Source of the DNA: Callaeas wilsoni
Taxonomy: Eukaryota; Chordata; Aves; Passeriformes; Callaeidae
DNA: 64,000 nt
Direction of reading: 5' to 3'
Assembly (NCBI GenBank): GCA_013398955.1
Contig: VWPU01004185.1
Coordinates: 62,001-126,000 of the forward strand
Positions 53,163 to 64,000 of this stretch are shown piece after piece. The first letter of the stretch is position 1; each line of letters starts with the position of its first letter. The notes beneath the pieces were generated by a model. It saw only the letters and a list, made by a program, of their open reading frames with translations. It did no database searches and was not told the origin of the DNA. The position numbers and the translations under genes were made by a program.

Positions 53163-53182
53163 CTTAGTTTTTAAAAACTAAG
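53163..53182. repeat. Perfect 20-bp palindrome
   Basis: CTTAGTTTTTAAAAACTAAG is exactly self-complementary with no spacer. It is AT-rich and of unknown significance. Confidence 0.85.
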
Positions 53183-54831
53183 ATCTTACAACACATAAAA
53201 TATCAGGAGGAGATTTAGTTATTTGCGGTTTTTTAGTAAACAGAATCCATAATATATCAGCTTCTTATTATGATATTTCCTTATTATACTTTGGTCTCTC
53301 TTGTTAATAATGGCCATCAGCCATATATTTCAGTGACAAGGATTTTTATACCAGATACAAATAGTGGTTACTTGTAGTCATCTAGGAAGGTTTTATGGAC
53401 ACCTATTTTATCTCAATTTTTGGATCTCTCTCTGTCTACATATTACATGAAAGTTAACTTCTTTTTTTACAAGGAAAAGGAATGATTTTTGTGTTACTGA
53501 TACTGATGAGTTCCCAAAGAGTACTTTGGACAATCTATTTCAAATTGTGGATTATTCTCCGTTTCGACTGTCCCTTGCTTATAAGGTGTTCTATATGACT
53601 CATGGCTAATTTTCTTTTGTATCTATTTCTGATTATATTACAAATATTAGCATGGTAAGGGCACTTTGAACATGCATTTTCACTGGGTATAAATTATCAT
53701 TCCATCTAAAATTCTTCAAACATTAGCCCCCCCATGATTCTAGCCAACCAAGTGACTGTATACAAGAGGCAGTAATCCTTCCTCTGGCAATCCACATATA
53801 CCCTGAGGATAATATTTAATTACTCTTATCTTCACAAAAAACCTCTCTCTATTTTTTCAGTTTAAAGACTGCAGGATAATTTTCTTCATAGCAAATTAAA
53901 TTAACAATAGACTGAAAAAGAGGTCTTAACTACTTTGAGTGTCGTATTAGAGAATTCAAGTAAAAATATTAGTGACAAATTTGTAAAAATCATTATGGTA
54001 GTTTTGACCAAAAAAAATATTCACTGAAACAGGACCTACCAGCCTATTTTTCTAAGAGGAGAAGTAGTAAGGCAAAACAAAATCTTTTTTAAGCTTTTTA
54101 ATTTTTTTTCAAAATAAATTCACATTTGGGGCAGGAATCTAGCTGTGAGGAATTGTTTCAGTTTATCCTGAAATCAGAAACTTCTGCTTGATCTCATACC
54201 CCATCTTTCATCATACTACAGGAGTGCCTAAAAAGATAAGTAATTAATGTAAGTTATGTCATAGCGTGAAAGACCTAAAAGTGTCTAGACCTTCTTTTGT
54301 TCTTGAGATAACCAGTAATAAAGCACCAGGTTTGTGTAGCAGTAATGACATTCGCCTCCAAAGTACGTCAGACTCTCCAGAAAAAAAATCAGTTTAATAA
54401 CATCCAGACAGGACTGCACACGAGACGTTCAATTTGCTGTATGAAAGTTTTGTGTTGCCAACACTGCCACGTTCCTAAGCTACAGACTTGGTTAAAGATT
54501 TGCAGAAAGGTTTGTAACCTTGTGGATGGCAGACACGAATTTGCCACCACTGTGATGCTGCAATGCAGTCACCTGTTCTCTTGTGGCCTATTTTCACAGC
54601 ACCCATTGATTTCTTTAGGATAGTTTTCAAAGAAAATGAAAACATGCCATGTTTTCATCTTCTTTTGCTAAAGGATGGTAAGGAAAGCCTCCTCTACTGT
54701 CCTATGGTAGAATCTAAATGTTTGGGGAATTTTACACATACCCAAGGCTCAGACGTTTATTTCATATATAAAGCACTTGAAGCCATTAGATTGTAGATCA
54801 CTAAATAAACTCAATAAATAGGTTTCTAGTG

Positions 54832-54843
54832 AAAAAAAAAAAA
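54832..54843. repeat. Homopolymer A12
   Basis: A run of 12 A follows an AT-rich segment containing aataaac and aataaat. It has the look of a poly-A tail after a signal on the plus strand, but no retroposed sequence is recognised upstream. Confidence 0.7.
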
Positions 54844-54957
54844 GCAGAACCATTAAAAGTAAATATTTATTTCATAGGTTTCTAACATAAATGAGCAGAT
54901 TGAAATTAAGAGCTTTAGTGACCAAGTGACCAGTTCTCACCAGGAATGAACAAGTAT

Positions 54958-54977
54958 TTTCTTAAATATTTAAGAAA
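54958..54977. repeat. Perfect 20-bp palindrome
   Basis: TTTCTTAAATATTTAAGAAA is exactly self-complementary with no spacer, in AT-rich intron sequence. Confidence 0.85.
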
Positions 54978-57370
54978 GCCATATATTATTAAGTGTACTA
55001 TAAATACTGGTAAAAAGTATGCATGAAAGTCCCACATAACTAAGGAGCTATTGACTGATTAATGTTGTCTGAAAATCTAGAAATCTAGTATTCTACTGTT
55101 AAATCAAATCTAAATCCAGCAAATTTTAAGGTGCTGCTCTCTGGATTCAATTATAACTTTAAGTAGGGTATGTAGATCCAGAGACCTGCCAGACTGTGAA
55201 ATTTTTCCTATAAAGCAGATGTAAGAGCAGGTATAAACACTTAAAAGTCATGGAGCTATTTATATTGTAATTTCAACAGTTCCATTCAGACAGGGGCAGC
55301 ATTGGCTGCTAGGTCTTTCTACATCATAATCATTTAGCAGTTGGAATAAAGATGTTATTGCAGTTATGCTTTATATTCACCCTACTTGAAGACTTAGCAG
55401 TGATAGAAACCATCTTAAATCTCTGCCTTGTTGTAACGGTTCATAAGCGTAAAGAAAATATTTCTGTGCCATACAAAATTAATTCTACCCAGAGCCCTCA
55501 GAATAATAGGAGACAGACAGATGAAGTTCTATTCCCTGTTACTTGCCCAGAAAAAGAAAGGCTGCAGAATAACTAACAAGGTAACTGGATACAGAGGTAT
55601 TTTTATCCCAGATCCTCTAGCTGGATTTGATTCTAGAAAATGAGGAAACTTTAGGTGGGATTTTGGTTTCCATTTGACTTGACTTAGTGAGGAATTAGTG
55701 CTTCTGGTTTTGCGCATATCTACCACAGCATATAGCTATTTCACATAATTATGAAAGCAAATGCTTTTCAGACTCAAAGACACACCCAAGGGGAAGGATA
55801 AAGTTCAAATGATTCAATGATTCTTTTGCTTTCTCTCCCAGATTTTACATGCGGTAGAACATCATGAAGCAAAGATCTCTCAGGCCAAGGGAGCAGAACA
55901 TCTCTTTCTGGCTGTCATAAGCTATGAAAGGTCACAAAGATGACATCTCCCTTGACTTCCTGAGTGCTGCATTAACCTCTATGAGAAAAGAACACTAAAA
56001 GTCTATATCCAAACTGAAATACTGATTTCCTCTTGATCTCAATGAGATTTTAGACTCTGCTTTCAATTGTGGTTATAGAAGAAATGCTTTTGGGCTTCTC
56101 CAAAACAATGAGTAGATGGGTTTTGTAGAAGTATAGAACTCGACAGCCACATAAAAAAATGGGGAAATGGAGGAGAGAAAAACACCCTCAAATATGCAGG
56201 TACTGGGCCATTTTAGCCAGTGGAGAAAAAAACATCACGAGACTTCATGGAGTTGCCAGTGAGTTAATAGGGTTTAAAATTGTTCCTTCACACTTTCCTA
56301 CAAAAGAATTTACTGCATTATTTCCCTTTGCAATATCACAACATACTGAGAACAGTCTTGCTATATTTAAAATGACAAAATATATTACATAATATTTAAG
56401 TAGATACTTCCTGTTCCATGCTTACTAATTTTCAGTTAGTGACTAAAATAGCTTTCAGCTGAGAACCTGGCAAAGCTTGAATCTCTGTTAATACCTCTAA
56501 TCTCATCATAATTTCATTTTTTGATGTGCTAAAGCATTTCAGCAACATTTCTAAGATGAGTCTTCCTGGAATTTTCTGTTAGTTATTGTCAGAATTTTCC
56601 CCTAGAAAGGAAGTAGGACAGTTTTATGTAAGAAGAGATCATCAGTGGTACTGTCTTCTGGGAGTGGACCTGAAGCATTATCTTTCCGTGTAGTCACATC
56701 TACCTGTCTGCCTGCCTCTCCTACCCATGGCTTTTCAGCCTTTTAAATTAGAATGAGGGACCTAGTGAAATACCGAAGTGCAGTATTTTGCTCGGTTTCT
56801 AATAATGCATTTGGATCTCATAGTAGAAGCAATAACATGGAATAAAAGCATGACACTGGTACAACTGACATCAAAAAGATATTTTGAGACTTAAAAGGCT
56901 TTTTCCTGAAATGGGACATCTTAGAAAAATAAAATTATCGCAACTATATTATAGCTCTCATTGTAAACAAACACTTCCTTGATACCGTTCCTTTGAAACA
57001 CTTATTTCTGCTGCATGATGAAAAGCTGGGCTTTTATATGAGATGATTAGATTTATTTACTCTTGTGGATTAATTGTTCCCTTTTTGGTACTTCACGTGG
57101 CAGAGTTGCATTGAATGAATTACAGAAACTTGAAAGTACTGAATGTAAGTTTCATGAATGAGAAAAATGATGCGTCTAGCACAAACTCATTTCTAATGCG
57201 TGAGAATCAGCTCCTTGAGGTACAAGATTGCATGTATGGCCTCATAAAAAAAGGAAATAGATGTTAACAACTAGTCATATAAATAAAATAGAGTGTGTTA
57301 TAAAAATAGCATCTACTGGAGTTACATTTTAAGTAGCAGAAGATATTAAGTAAACATGGGGAAATGTTTT

Positions 57371-57395
57371 GGGGTTTTTTTGGGTTTTTTTTTTT
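57371..57395. repeat. G-interrupted T tract ending in T11
   Basis: The sequence is gggg, T7, ggg, T11. It resembles the tract at 49891-49918. No adjoining element is recognised. Confidence 0.7.
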
Positions 57396-59959
57396 GCTGT
57401 GGGAGATAGACATTCATTAAAAAACCCAATTAAATGAAAGCATTCCTTCTTTCAAGGAAACAGTCCAGAAGATAATTTTTAATAGTCCTTTGATGGTCAT
57501 AATTTCCTAGTTCATACAAAAAAATCAGGCTGATTTCCCCCAAAAAACCTCCATTCTTAATTTAAGCTACTTTGGGGATTTAACTGGAGCCATTTTATTC
57601 CCTTTTCTAATCACTGCAACACAATTTTATTTTAATGCATTATCAGAAGGAAGATGATTTTTAAGTAGTTTTTAGGCAGAATATATCTCCAATAATGTGT
57701 ATTAAAGTGCTCTTTCACCTGTTTACATAGTATATACATTTTTTTTAAGACTATCTTTTGCAAAGATATAAATTATTTGAAAAAAGGAAGAAAATATGAA
57801 TTATTATTTACATCTCAGCAGTTTGTATTCGCTCTCCATTTTCAGAGATTCTCACTGAAAAACTTTTAAAGCTTCCGCAGTTGTATAAAGAATTTTCTTT
57901 CTTTCTATAAGAGAACAAGACGCTTATGTTGCAACTAATTATAACCTATTTACTATTATCTAATATTAGATCAGCTATAAGTGAAATTGGTAGTTTGCCG
58001 ACCAGGTAATTATGGTAAAAAGAAACTTCAGAATTTACCTCAACTAGAGCTATTACCTTTTCCACCACTGTCCAGTACCAAAATGCAGGAAAAACATAAA
58101 TACAAGAAAGATGGCAGGGCAATACATAGACGATAGGGGAAAAAAGGTGCAGGAAAAAAACCAATCGAACAGTTCAAAGGTGTGATTTATAAACATAAAA
58201 AATGGCTTTGGAGAGAATAAAGATGGTGTAACGCAGAGGCAGTGAATTTCAAGTGCGTGGCATGCATAATTTCTAAGCACACTGACACTGCAAATATGTA
58301 GGATATTGCATTTTCAATAAGCCTTCCTTTCTAGAATAACAAACCCAACAAAGACATTCAAAGCTCTAATGCATTAAAGCGTACATATGGAAATCTTTTA
58401 CATATTTCATACTGAAACATTTCAGGCTGAAAAGAGAAAAAACCGATTTTTTCTTTTTCCATACATGTTTCTTAATTTACAAGGCTGTATTAACTAACAA
58501 ATTAAATATTTTTAGAAGAGTCAAGTAGAATATTGCATATTAACTAAAAGCTACTCCCCAGGCACCACGTCCTTGCTAAACAAGGCAGGACCCTTCATGC
58601 TTGGCCTTTGCAGAAGTATTCCCAATGGAAACCTTTTCTGCTGCTTATTGCAACAGCTGTGCTGAGCAGTTATCTCAGACAGAGCTGTGGATTAGCACAT
58701 GAAAGATATACAACACATGTTTTCATGAACATACTTAGCTGACTCTTTCAGAGAATTCTTTCCTTGCTGATTTCTTATGATATGAGTTTCTCCAGTCTCT
58801 TCTCCTTCTTAAGAGAGGAACTGACTCCAAAGTATGAGAAAATACAGCACATCAGAGGCATGTCTTCTGAGAGATTCTGCAATCTCCTTAGACACCAGTT
58901 TTTGCTAGATAAAGTTAAATATTCTCATGGAATATTTGAGGACTTAACAACATAAACTAGATGGTATCCCATTTAGTAAGAGAGCAAGGTCTGACCACAA
59001 AACTTGTAGCTTTTAGTCCTTCTTTCAAGTGGAATAATATTATGTTTGCATAATAATAAACAGAGAAAACAAAGTCACTCAGAAAATAAATAGAATTTTA
59101 TAACAGAGAAACATGACTAAAAGCTGCAAATTAAAACAACTACTTTTTTTCCACAGAATACAGAACCCCATGCAGCATAGTCATATTAATCAATTACTTG
59201 CTCAAATTTCACTTCAAGAAGTGTGGGTGTTGTTTCCACAGGCATACAACATGGCAAAGAACTATAAAAGCTTCCTAAAATAGTCCCAAAACTTGCTTTA
59301 GCAGAAGATAAAATGTTGAAGAAAATTATTTTACATAGAGACACAAGGCCCGCTAGAACTTCCTCATCAGGTAAATTCAAGGCATTTCTGCCCTACTGTG
59401 AAATTTCCACACGCTATATAACAAACTGATTTAACTCTGGGCGAATTTCTTTATACAGATCAGTAGAGCCAAATACATTTTTAACAAAATCTTTCCAACT
59501 GTCAGCTCTATCCCTCACTCTGCCAAATGAAGAAATTAAAAATACTGAGTACTACATCTGCTCTTTCTCCTGTCATAGTAAGCCACTCACTGTCCACAGT
59601 ACATACTCATCTTTAGCTTGAAAAAGCATTGAATTATAAATGTGTGTTTTGGGAGAAAGAAGAAAATTTTTTTTCATGTTTAATGATGTGTCTTAGGGGA
59701 AGGATTATATAATGCTCAAAAACGTAACCTGGAGGGAAATAGTGCCTTTTTATCTTATTAACCTAAGTTCATTACCACAGTAAGAGGCCGTCTCTATCCT
59801 CGACCTGTACCATATAAGCACCATTTCTTTTTTTTTTAGTGATTAAAAATCATTTTTGGATCATTAGAAAAGATTGTTACTGACACTTCAATAGAATACA
59901 CTTTAGATTGGATATGAAGTTTTGGGTTTTCCATTCAGTAAAGGTGATAACATACTTAC

Positions 59960-60073
59960 TTTTCTGTCTGGCCAATTGTATTTTGCAAATATTGTATCAT
60001 ATGTGTCCACAGCTCCATCAGTGATCAACATTATGGCTTGGCTGCAAATGCTTCCTTGTCCTGTGTGATTGAA
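59960..60073 (-). CDS. CACNA2D3: CACNA2D3 coding exon B (VWA domain, MIDAS aspartate)
   Basis: This 114-nt exon has phase 0 at both ends and encodes 38 residues, beginning FNHTGQGSICSQAIMLITDG and ending AKYNWPDRK. The acceptor is tttgcag|TTC and the donor AAA|GTAAGT, both close to consensus. The central strand IMLITDG is the conserved VWA motif whose aspartate corresponds to D363 of CACNA2D1, a metal-coordinating residue. Residues 2-4 (N-H-T) form an N-glycosylation sequon, plausible for this extracellular domain. The exon joins in frame to exon A upstream (LNE|FNH) and, across a 49.7-kb intron, to exon C (DRK|VRIF). Like exon A it is symmetric, so exclusion would be in frame but would remove the metal-site strand. 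Confidence 0.97.
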
Positions 60074-63000
60074 CTGCAAAAGGAAACAATCATCAAGAAC
60101 AGTACATTCCTGTTAAATGAAGATTGATGGGATCACACTGGATAAACATGGATTTTATGAAATACCTAGCATCCTTAGAAGAAGTTGTAAATATTCAGGC
60201 TGAAAACATTTTATCATAGATATGTTCTTGAATTGAAAAATAAGAAACATACGTGCATATAGCACTACCCAAAATTAAAATGGTATTCCCCTGGTTTTGA
60301 TAGATGATAACTATTGATGCATCTATAGGGTTTGCTTTGATTTAAATATCACTTTAAAAGAACACATTACACAAAAAAAAGTAATGAATGATGATTTTTC
60401 TGCAAAGTACAGGAGATACACAACTCATAGAGAGACATATGACTATTCATATGGCATTCATTCATATTCACTTAGGATTACATTCCATATGCTATTTTCC
60501 TTAAAATATTTATCTGGGAGAACCCAGTTCATATTTATATATTCTGAGATTTTCCTATTACCCAAAATGAATACATAGAAGTAATTCAGGCTGCTGAACT
60601 GCAGTACTTGAGCATAGGTACTCAGACAGCAATCAGCAACCCTTTGGCATATGCAAAGGAAGATTCATCATTATACAAATGGGATTTTCTCCTGTCGAAG
60701 AGTAAACACATTGGACTGAGTCATAACATGAGCTTTGATCTCTTTGTTCTGGAGATGGTGCCCTGAATTTGAATCCATGTGTCTCCATTTGCTTTGGTTG
60801 AAGAATAGGTTCTTATTTGTCTGTGTATTACCATATGTATTAAGGAACTTTGGTGAAACATTCATCTTTTAGCAAAAAAAAAATCAAAGCTGTAAAATTA
60901 TTTGATTTTTAATTGCTCTATATAAATACTTTTTTTAAAATCCATGAAAATATCAATAAATGGGATATTAAAATTACTTTCTTGTAGTTTTCATGTACAT
61001 TATCAAATTGGAGGTCAGGCAAGACCTCATCCTATCACCCGTCTCATGATGCTGAGAGAGCCAAGCAGAATTACCTGGTCTCACCTCACCTCACCAGCCT
61101 TGCTGTGCCCCAGAATAGAGTGGTCCCATTTGAAAAGCAGTACCTATGCTCATAGGTGAATTACCTTGCAGGGACTTTGACTGCTCCTGGATTCATGAAA
61201 AATTATTCAGAGTATTCTGGTTTGATTTGGACTAGCAACAGCTCTGTCTTTTAAGCTTTCCACAGTCAACTCGCCTTTACATATTCACTGTTTTTCCAAA
61301 ACTCTAAAACCCACTTTTTCTAAAAACGTTCTCCTAAAAATTTCATCTTTGTAGAAATGCCTGCTTAGAAAAGGGTGGGTGGTGGGTTCCAGAAGTCCTC
61401 TGTCTCTTCTGCCTTCGCATTTTTGTATCTGAGTAATCACACCCCCATTCAACAACCCTTTCTATCACCTGCATCTCTCCTCAAGATCAGCTTCTTTTTC
61501 ATCAAACAGGAACCTCAGCAAAGAGTAACAGAAACACTCTGCCTAAAGGGCAGCTAATGTGGAATTACAGTGACCTGTATTGTGATCACTGCCGGGGTGA
61601 AAGCTCTTCTCTGTAATTTGCAAGACAGTCACTCCTTAAAATTCTCCCGTCATGACAAGTTTTCCAGTCTTAATCAGAACCAGAATTACTAAAGTGTGAT
61701 TCCTTCATGATCTTAGAGCCATTATTTTCTCGTAAAGGTGAAGTTACTTTGCCTAGGGATAACTTCCTTACATGGACAATATATTTTGAAAGTGGCAAGG
61801 TATCTTAAAAGAGAAATTAATGAAGGGGAAATGCCTTTGTACATTTATTTTAAAACACCACTCTGTATGCATCTGCATTATTCTACACAGTTATCTGAAT
61901 ATTTTGAAGAATGAGATTAAATTCAAATTCTTTGATGAGTAATATCTTCTCATATTTGTCTAAAACTTTTAATTTTATTGAATAGCAAGAGTGATGAAAG
62001 TGTTTTCCATAATAATAACAATGACAAGGGGCTTATGATGAACTACAATTAACTCAGTGATTCATCAGTTAGCAGCAAAAATTTCAATGCATCCTGACAT
62101 TTACAGCATTTGGTTGTGATTAACAGTCTTTGAAATGTCACAGAATTTTATTTAATTGGCTATGATTTTTTTAAAGGTAATCACTGCAAAGAGCACATTT
62201 GTCACCAAAAGAGATAATTGCAGTTGTCACATGACATAGTAGGTGCCTAACTACTGTACCAAGCACTTCTGTATTCTTACCCTGTATAATGTACACTGCA
62301 TAAATTGATGATTGGAAAGAATTTGGAAGTGGATTTTTAAATATGCATTTCAAAGATATCAGTATCAACCATCTTCAAGTCTTGACAACCACAGCAAATA
62401 TTGAAAGGTAATTGCAAGGCAAAATTGACTGAGTTTAATTAGTAAAACCCCTGAACCATTTTAAAATCCAACCGGAATCTTAACAGAGTATTTGTGTAAC
62501 ACAAAGCTTTCTCTATATTTTTTCCTATTCCTACACCACCCACTCCTTCCCCCTCCCCATTCATCCACCTTTTTTTTTTTTTAATGAAGAAAAGACATCC
62601 TTAGTTAAACTATAATTCAAAGAATAGGCTTCTGGCACATAAAAGTCACATCCTGTAGACAAAGTGTAAAATGGTTTGCTGTACTCTTCTAAGGGGAGAT
62701 TTAGTAGCTTTTCCTGTGGCCTAGGCTGCTTAATTGAATCTCCCAGAGACTTTGTCTGTATAAAATGGAAAAGATTTTTATGGTGGCATTTGTGGAAGTT
62801 TATATGCAAGAAGGATTGAACCTATTATATTTCCTTTTAAAGCATAAGTATGAGAAATCAATACAAGAGAGCTGCACATACATGTAGCATAGTCCATCAT
62901 GATCTGACAGATCTCTCGTCACGGGTACAATTCAGCACATGGGATGTCAGATCCCTTTATTCTCAGAACTATCAGTTTATCTAATGAGATTTTTATACCA

Positions 63001-63735
63001 CATTCATCATTATAACTTCAATTACCTCACAGAAATTAAACCAAAGCAAAACAGATCTCGTTTCAGGTCTTCTCCTTCACTTCCTGCAATGTGATTTTTT
63101 TTCAGTTTACATAGATTTGGAGGACTAGCATAGAACATCTCTTGCACTGAGGCATTCATACTGCGTTTCTGGTTCCCAAGACTCTATTTGATGCCCACAA
63201 TTCTTTGTAAAACCTCTACGAACAGCCTACAGTGTCCTTTACTTCAGGCACCTCTTCCCACTGTCGTTTTTAGTAGGCACCACGTGAAGGCATTAGTTCC
63301 ACACTGTCTAACCGAACACATGAACAGTGGGTAGGAGATACTCCTTTTTTCATTTTAGGATTTTATGCCTGGAAAAGAATCAATCAATATTGCCCTTCAA
63401 GATGAATACACACGAATTAGAACCATTAATTAATCAATGATCACACAGCATAAAGGCAGGCACACTTGTCAAGTCAAACGTTTTTGGAGAATATTTGGGT
63501 TTGAGCTTTTATTTCCAAGGCACTTCCTTCAATCAAAAGACATTTTGCTACTCAGTTTACATGAGATCTTTTTCATGTTCCAGCAGACTAACATACTTTA
63601 GTATTTTTTCCCCAAAATACATGATTACACTTAAGGAAACATTTTAAAACATTTTCATTAATATAAACTCATTTGAAAAAAGGGAAGACAAGAAGGAGGT
63701 GAAAAAGAAAAATAATGTGAAAAGCATGAACTTAC
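60074..63735 (-). other. CACNA2D3: CACNA2D3 intron between exons A and B (3662 bp)
   Basis: This is a phase-0 intron with consensus GTAAGT donor and a TTTGCAG acceptor. It is AT-rich and CpG-poor. It contains a run of 13 T at 62570-62582 next to a pyrimidine-rich stretch, and a short run of TCACC repeats near 61080. Open frames such as those at 60944-61159 and 62561-62809 show no family resemblance or conserved codon pattern that I recognise. I see no RNA gene or dated mobile element. Confidence 0.88.
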
Positions 63736-63825
63736 TTCATTGAGCATGTTGAAAGCTTCATTTAAAGCAATGTCCAGCATTCCAATTCCTTTTGCAAAAA
63801 GTTTGTCAAGGTGCTCCCTGAAATG
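63736..63825 (-). CDS. CACNA2D3: CACNA2D3 coding exon A (VWA domain, middle)
   Basis: This 90-nt exon has phase 0 at both ends and encodes 30 residues beginning HFREHLDKLFAKGIGMLDIA and ending NEAFNMLNE. On the minus strand the acceptor reads catgtttcag before CAT, and the donor is GAA|GTAAGT. The exon covers the VWA segment that precedes the metal-site aspartate strand. In CACNA2D1 the corresponding AKGIT carries the MIDAS threonine (T331 by my count). Here the aligned residue is glycine (AKGIG), in line with reports that alpha-2/delta-3 has an imperfect MIDAS. The human version as I remember it ends NILSD, so the bird differs by a few conservative changes. The methionine found in frame upstream of CAT is intronic and is not a start codon. 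Skipping this exon would keep the reading frame. Confidence 0.96.
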
Positions 63826-64000
63826 CTGAAACATGAACAAGAAATTTTCATCTGTCAGAATGCTGTTAACAACAGACCTGTCAATGTCAATGATTACAGA
63901 TTTCTGAATATTTTAGACCTTCTTCTTAGGCTTAAATGACCACATACATTAATTAACAAAGTAATTCCAAGTTAATCCTCTTTGACTAACACTAAACTGA
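63826..64000 (-). other. CACNA2D3: CACNA2D3 intron, 3' end only
   Basis: This is the last 175 nt of the intron before exon A. On the minus strand it runs into a catgtttcag acceptor. Nothing else is recognisable in it. The preceding coding exon is beyond the window edge. Confidence 0.9.

Larger units (their letters stand above)
10288..59959 (-). other. CACNA2D3: CACNA2D3 large intron between exons B and C (49,672 bp)
   Basis: This phase-0 intron splits the VWA domain and fills most of the window. Protein continuity (PDRK|VRIF) shows that no constitutive exon is missing inside it. The sequence is AT-rich single-copy DNA with two CR1 fragments (12341-12510, 20398-20500), a possible SINE remnant (18741-18805), a CpG-dense patch (48960-49205), scattered homopolymers, short tandem duplications and palindromes that are listed separately. 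GC-richer but unidentified blocks lie at about 25480-25680, 27060-27360, 33480-33760, 34140-34520 and 43360-43600. I find no nested gene. The longest open frames (176 and 217 codons) lack recognisable domains. Confidence 0.9.
1..64000 (-). other. CACNA2D3: CACNA2D3 gene, internal segment (partial at both ends)
   Basis: The whole window lies inside one minus-strand gene. Four exons with canonical GT/AG boundaries encode a contiguous stretch of the calcium-channel alpha-2/delta-3 subunit, an extracellular membrane-anchored auxiliary protein that raises surface expression of high-voltage-activated channels and acts at presynaptic terminals. The identification rests on near-identity with the vertebrate alpha-2/delta-3 VWA region as I recall it, for example ITDGAVDTYDTIFAKYNW and [17 protein letters not shown]. 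These differ clearly from CACNA2D1 and CACNA2D2. The signal peptide, the DxSxS end of the VWA domain, the Cache domains, the delta part and the GPI-anchor signal all lie outside the window. Exon numbers are not assigned because they cannot be counted from here. Confidence 0.96.

Noticed and set aside
10288..59959. Nested leucine-rich-repeat gene LRTM1, known to lie in a CACNA2D3 intron in mammals
   Set aside because: No LRR-encoding frame is present. That gene sits in a later intron, outside this window.

Overview
The window is intronic and exonic DNA from a vertebrate, almost certainly a bird. Two fragments with the 3'-end signature of CR1 LINEs (12341-12510 and 20398-20500) and the generally AT-rich, CpG-poor, repeat-sparse background point to an avian nuclear genome. 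There are no bacterial-type operons, and nearly all long open frames look like chance.

One gene explains the coding content. It is CACNA2D3, encoding the alpha-2/delta-3 auxiliary subunit of voltage-gated calcium channels, transcribed from the minus strand. Four consecutive coding exons can be placed to the base from splice sites, phase and protein continuity: 63736-63825 (30 codons), 59960-60073 (38 codons), 10209-10287 (26 codons plus 1 nt) and 4004-4137 (2 nt plus 44 codons). Joined, they give 139 uninterrupted residues covering the second half of the von Willebrand factor A (VWA) domain and the start of the linker toward the Cache region. The 5' part of the gene lies above 64000 and the 3' part below position 1.

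Layout from high to low coordinate, which is the direction of transcription: end of an upstream intron (63826-64000); exon A; 3.7 kb intron; exon B with the VWA metal-site aspartate; a 49.7 kb intron (10288-59959); exon C with the cysteine equivalent to the alpha-2 to delta disulfide cysteine of CACNA2D1; 6.1 kb intron; exon D; and the first 4.0 kb of the next intron.

The introns hold two CR1 fragments, one possible tRNA-derived SINE remnant, homopolymer tracts, short tandem duplications, several perfect palindromes or hairpins, and two compact CpG-dense islands (7765-8060 and 48960-49205). I found no nested protein-coding gene, no RNA gene I would defend, no CRISPR array and no intact mobile element. 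The points most worth a second look are the non-consensus donor of exon C, the two CpG islands, a paired palindrome at 44213-44250, a possible in-frame stop-containing pseudo-exon at 2654-2713, and a few high-complexity intronic blocks that may be conserved regulatory DNA.
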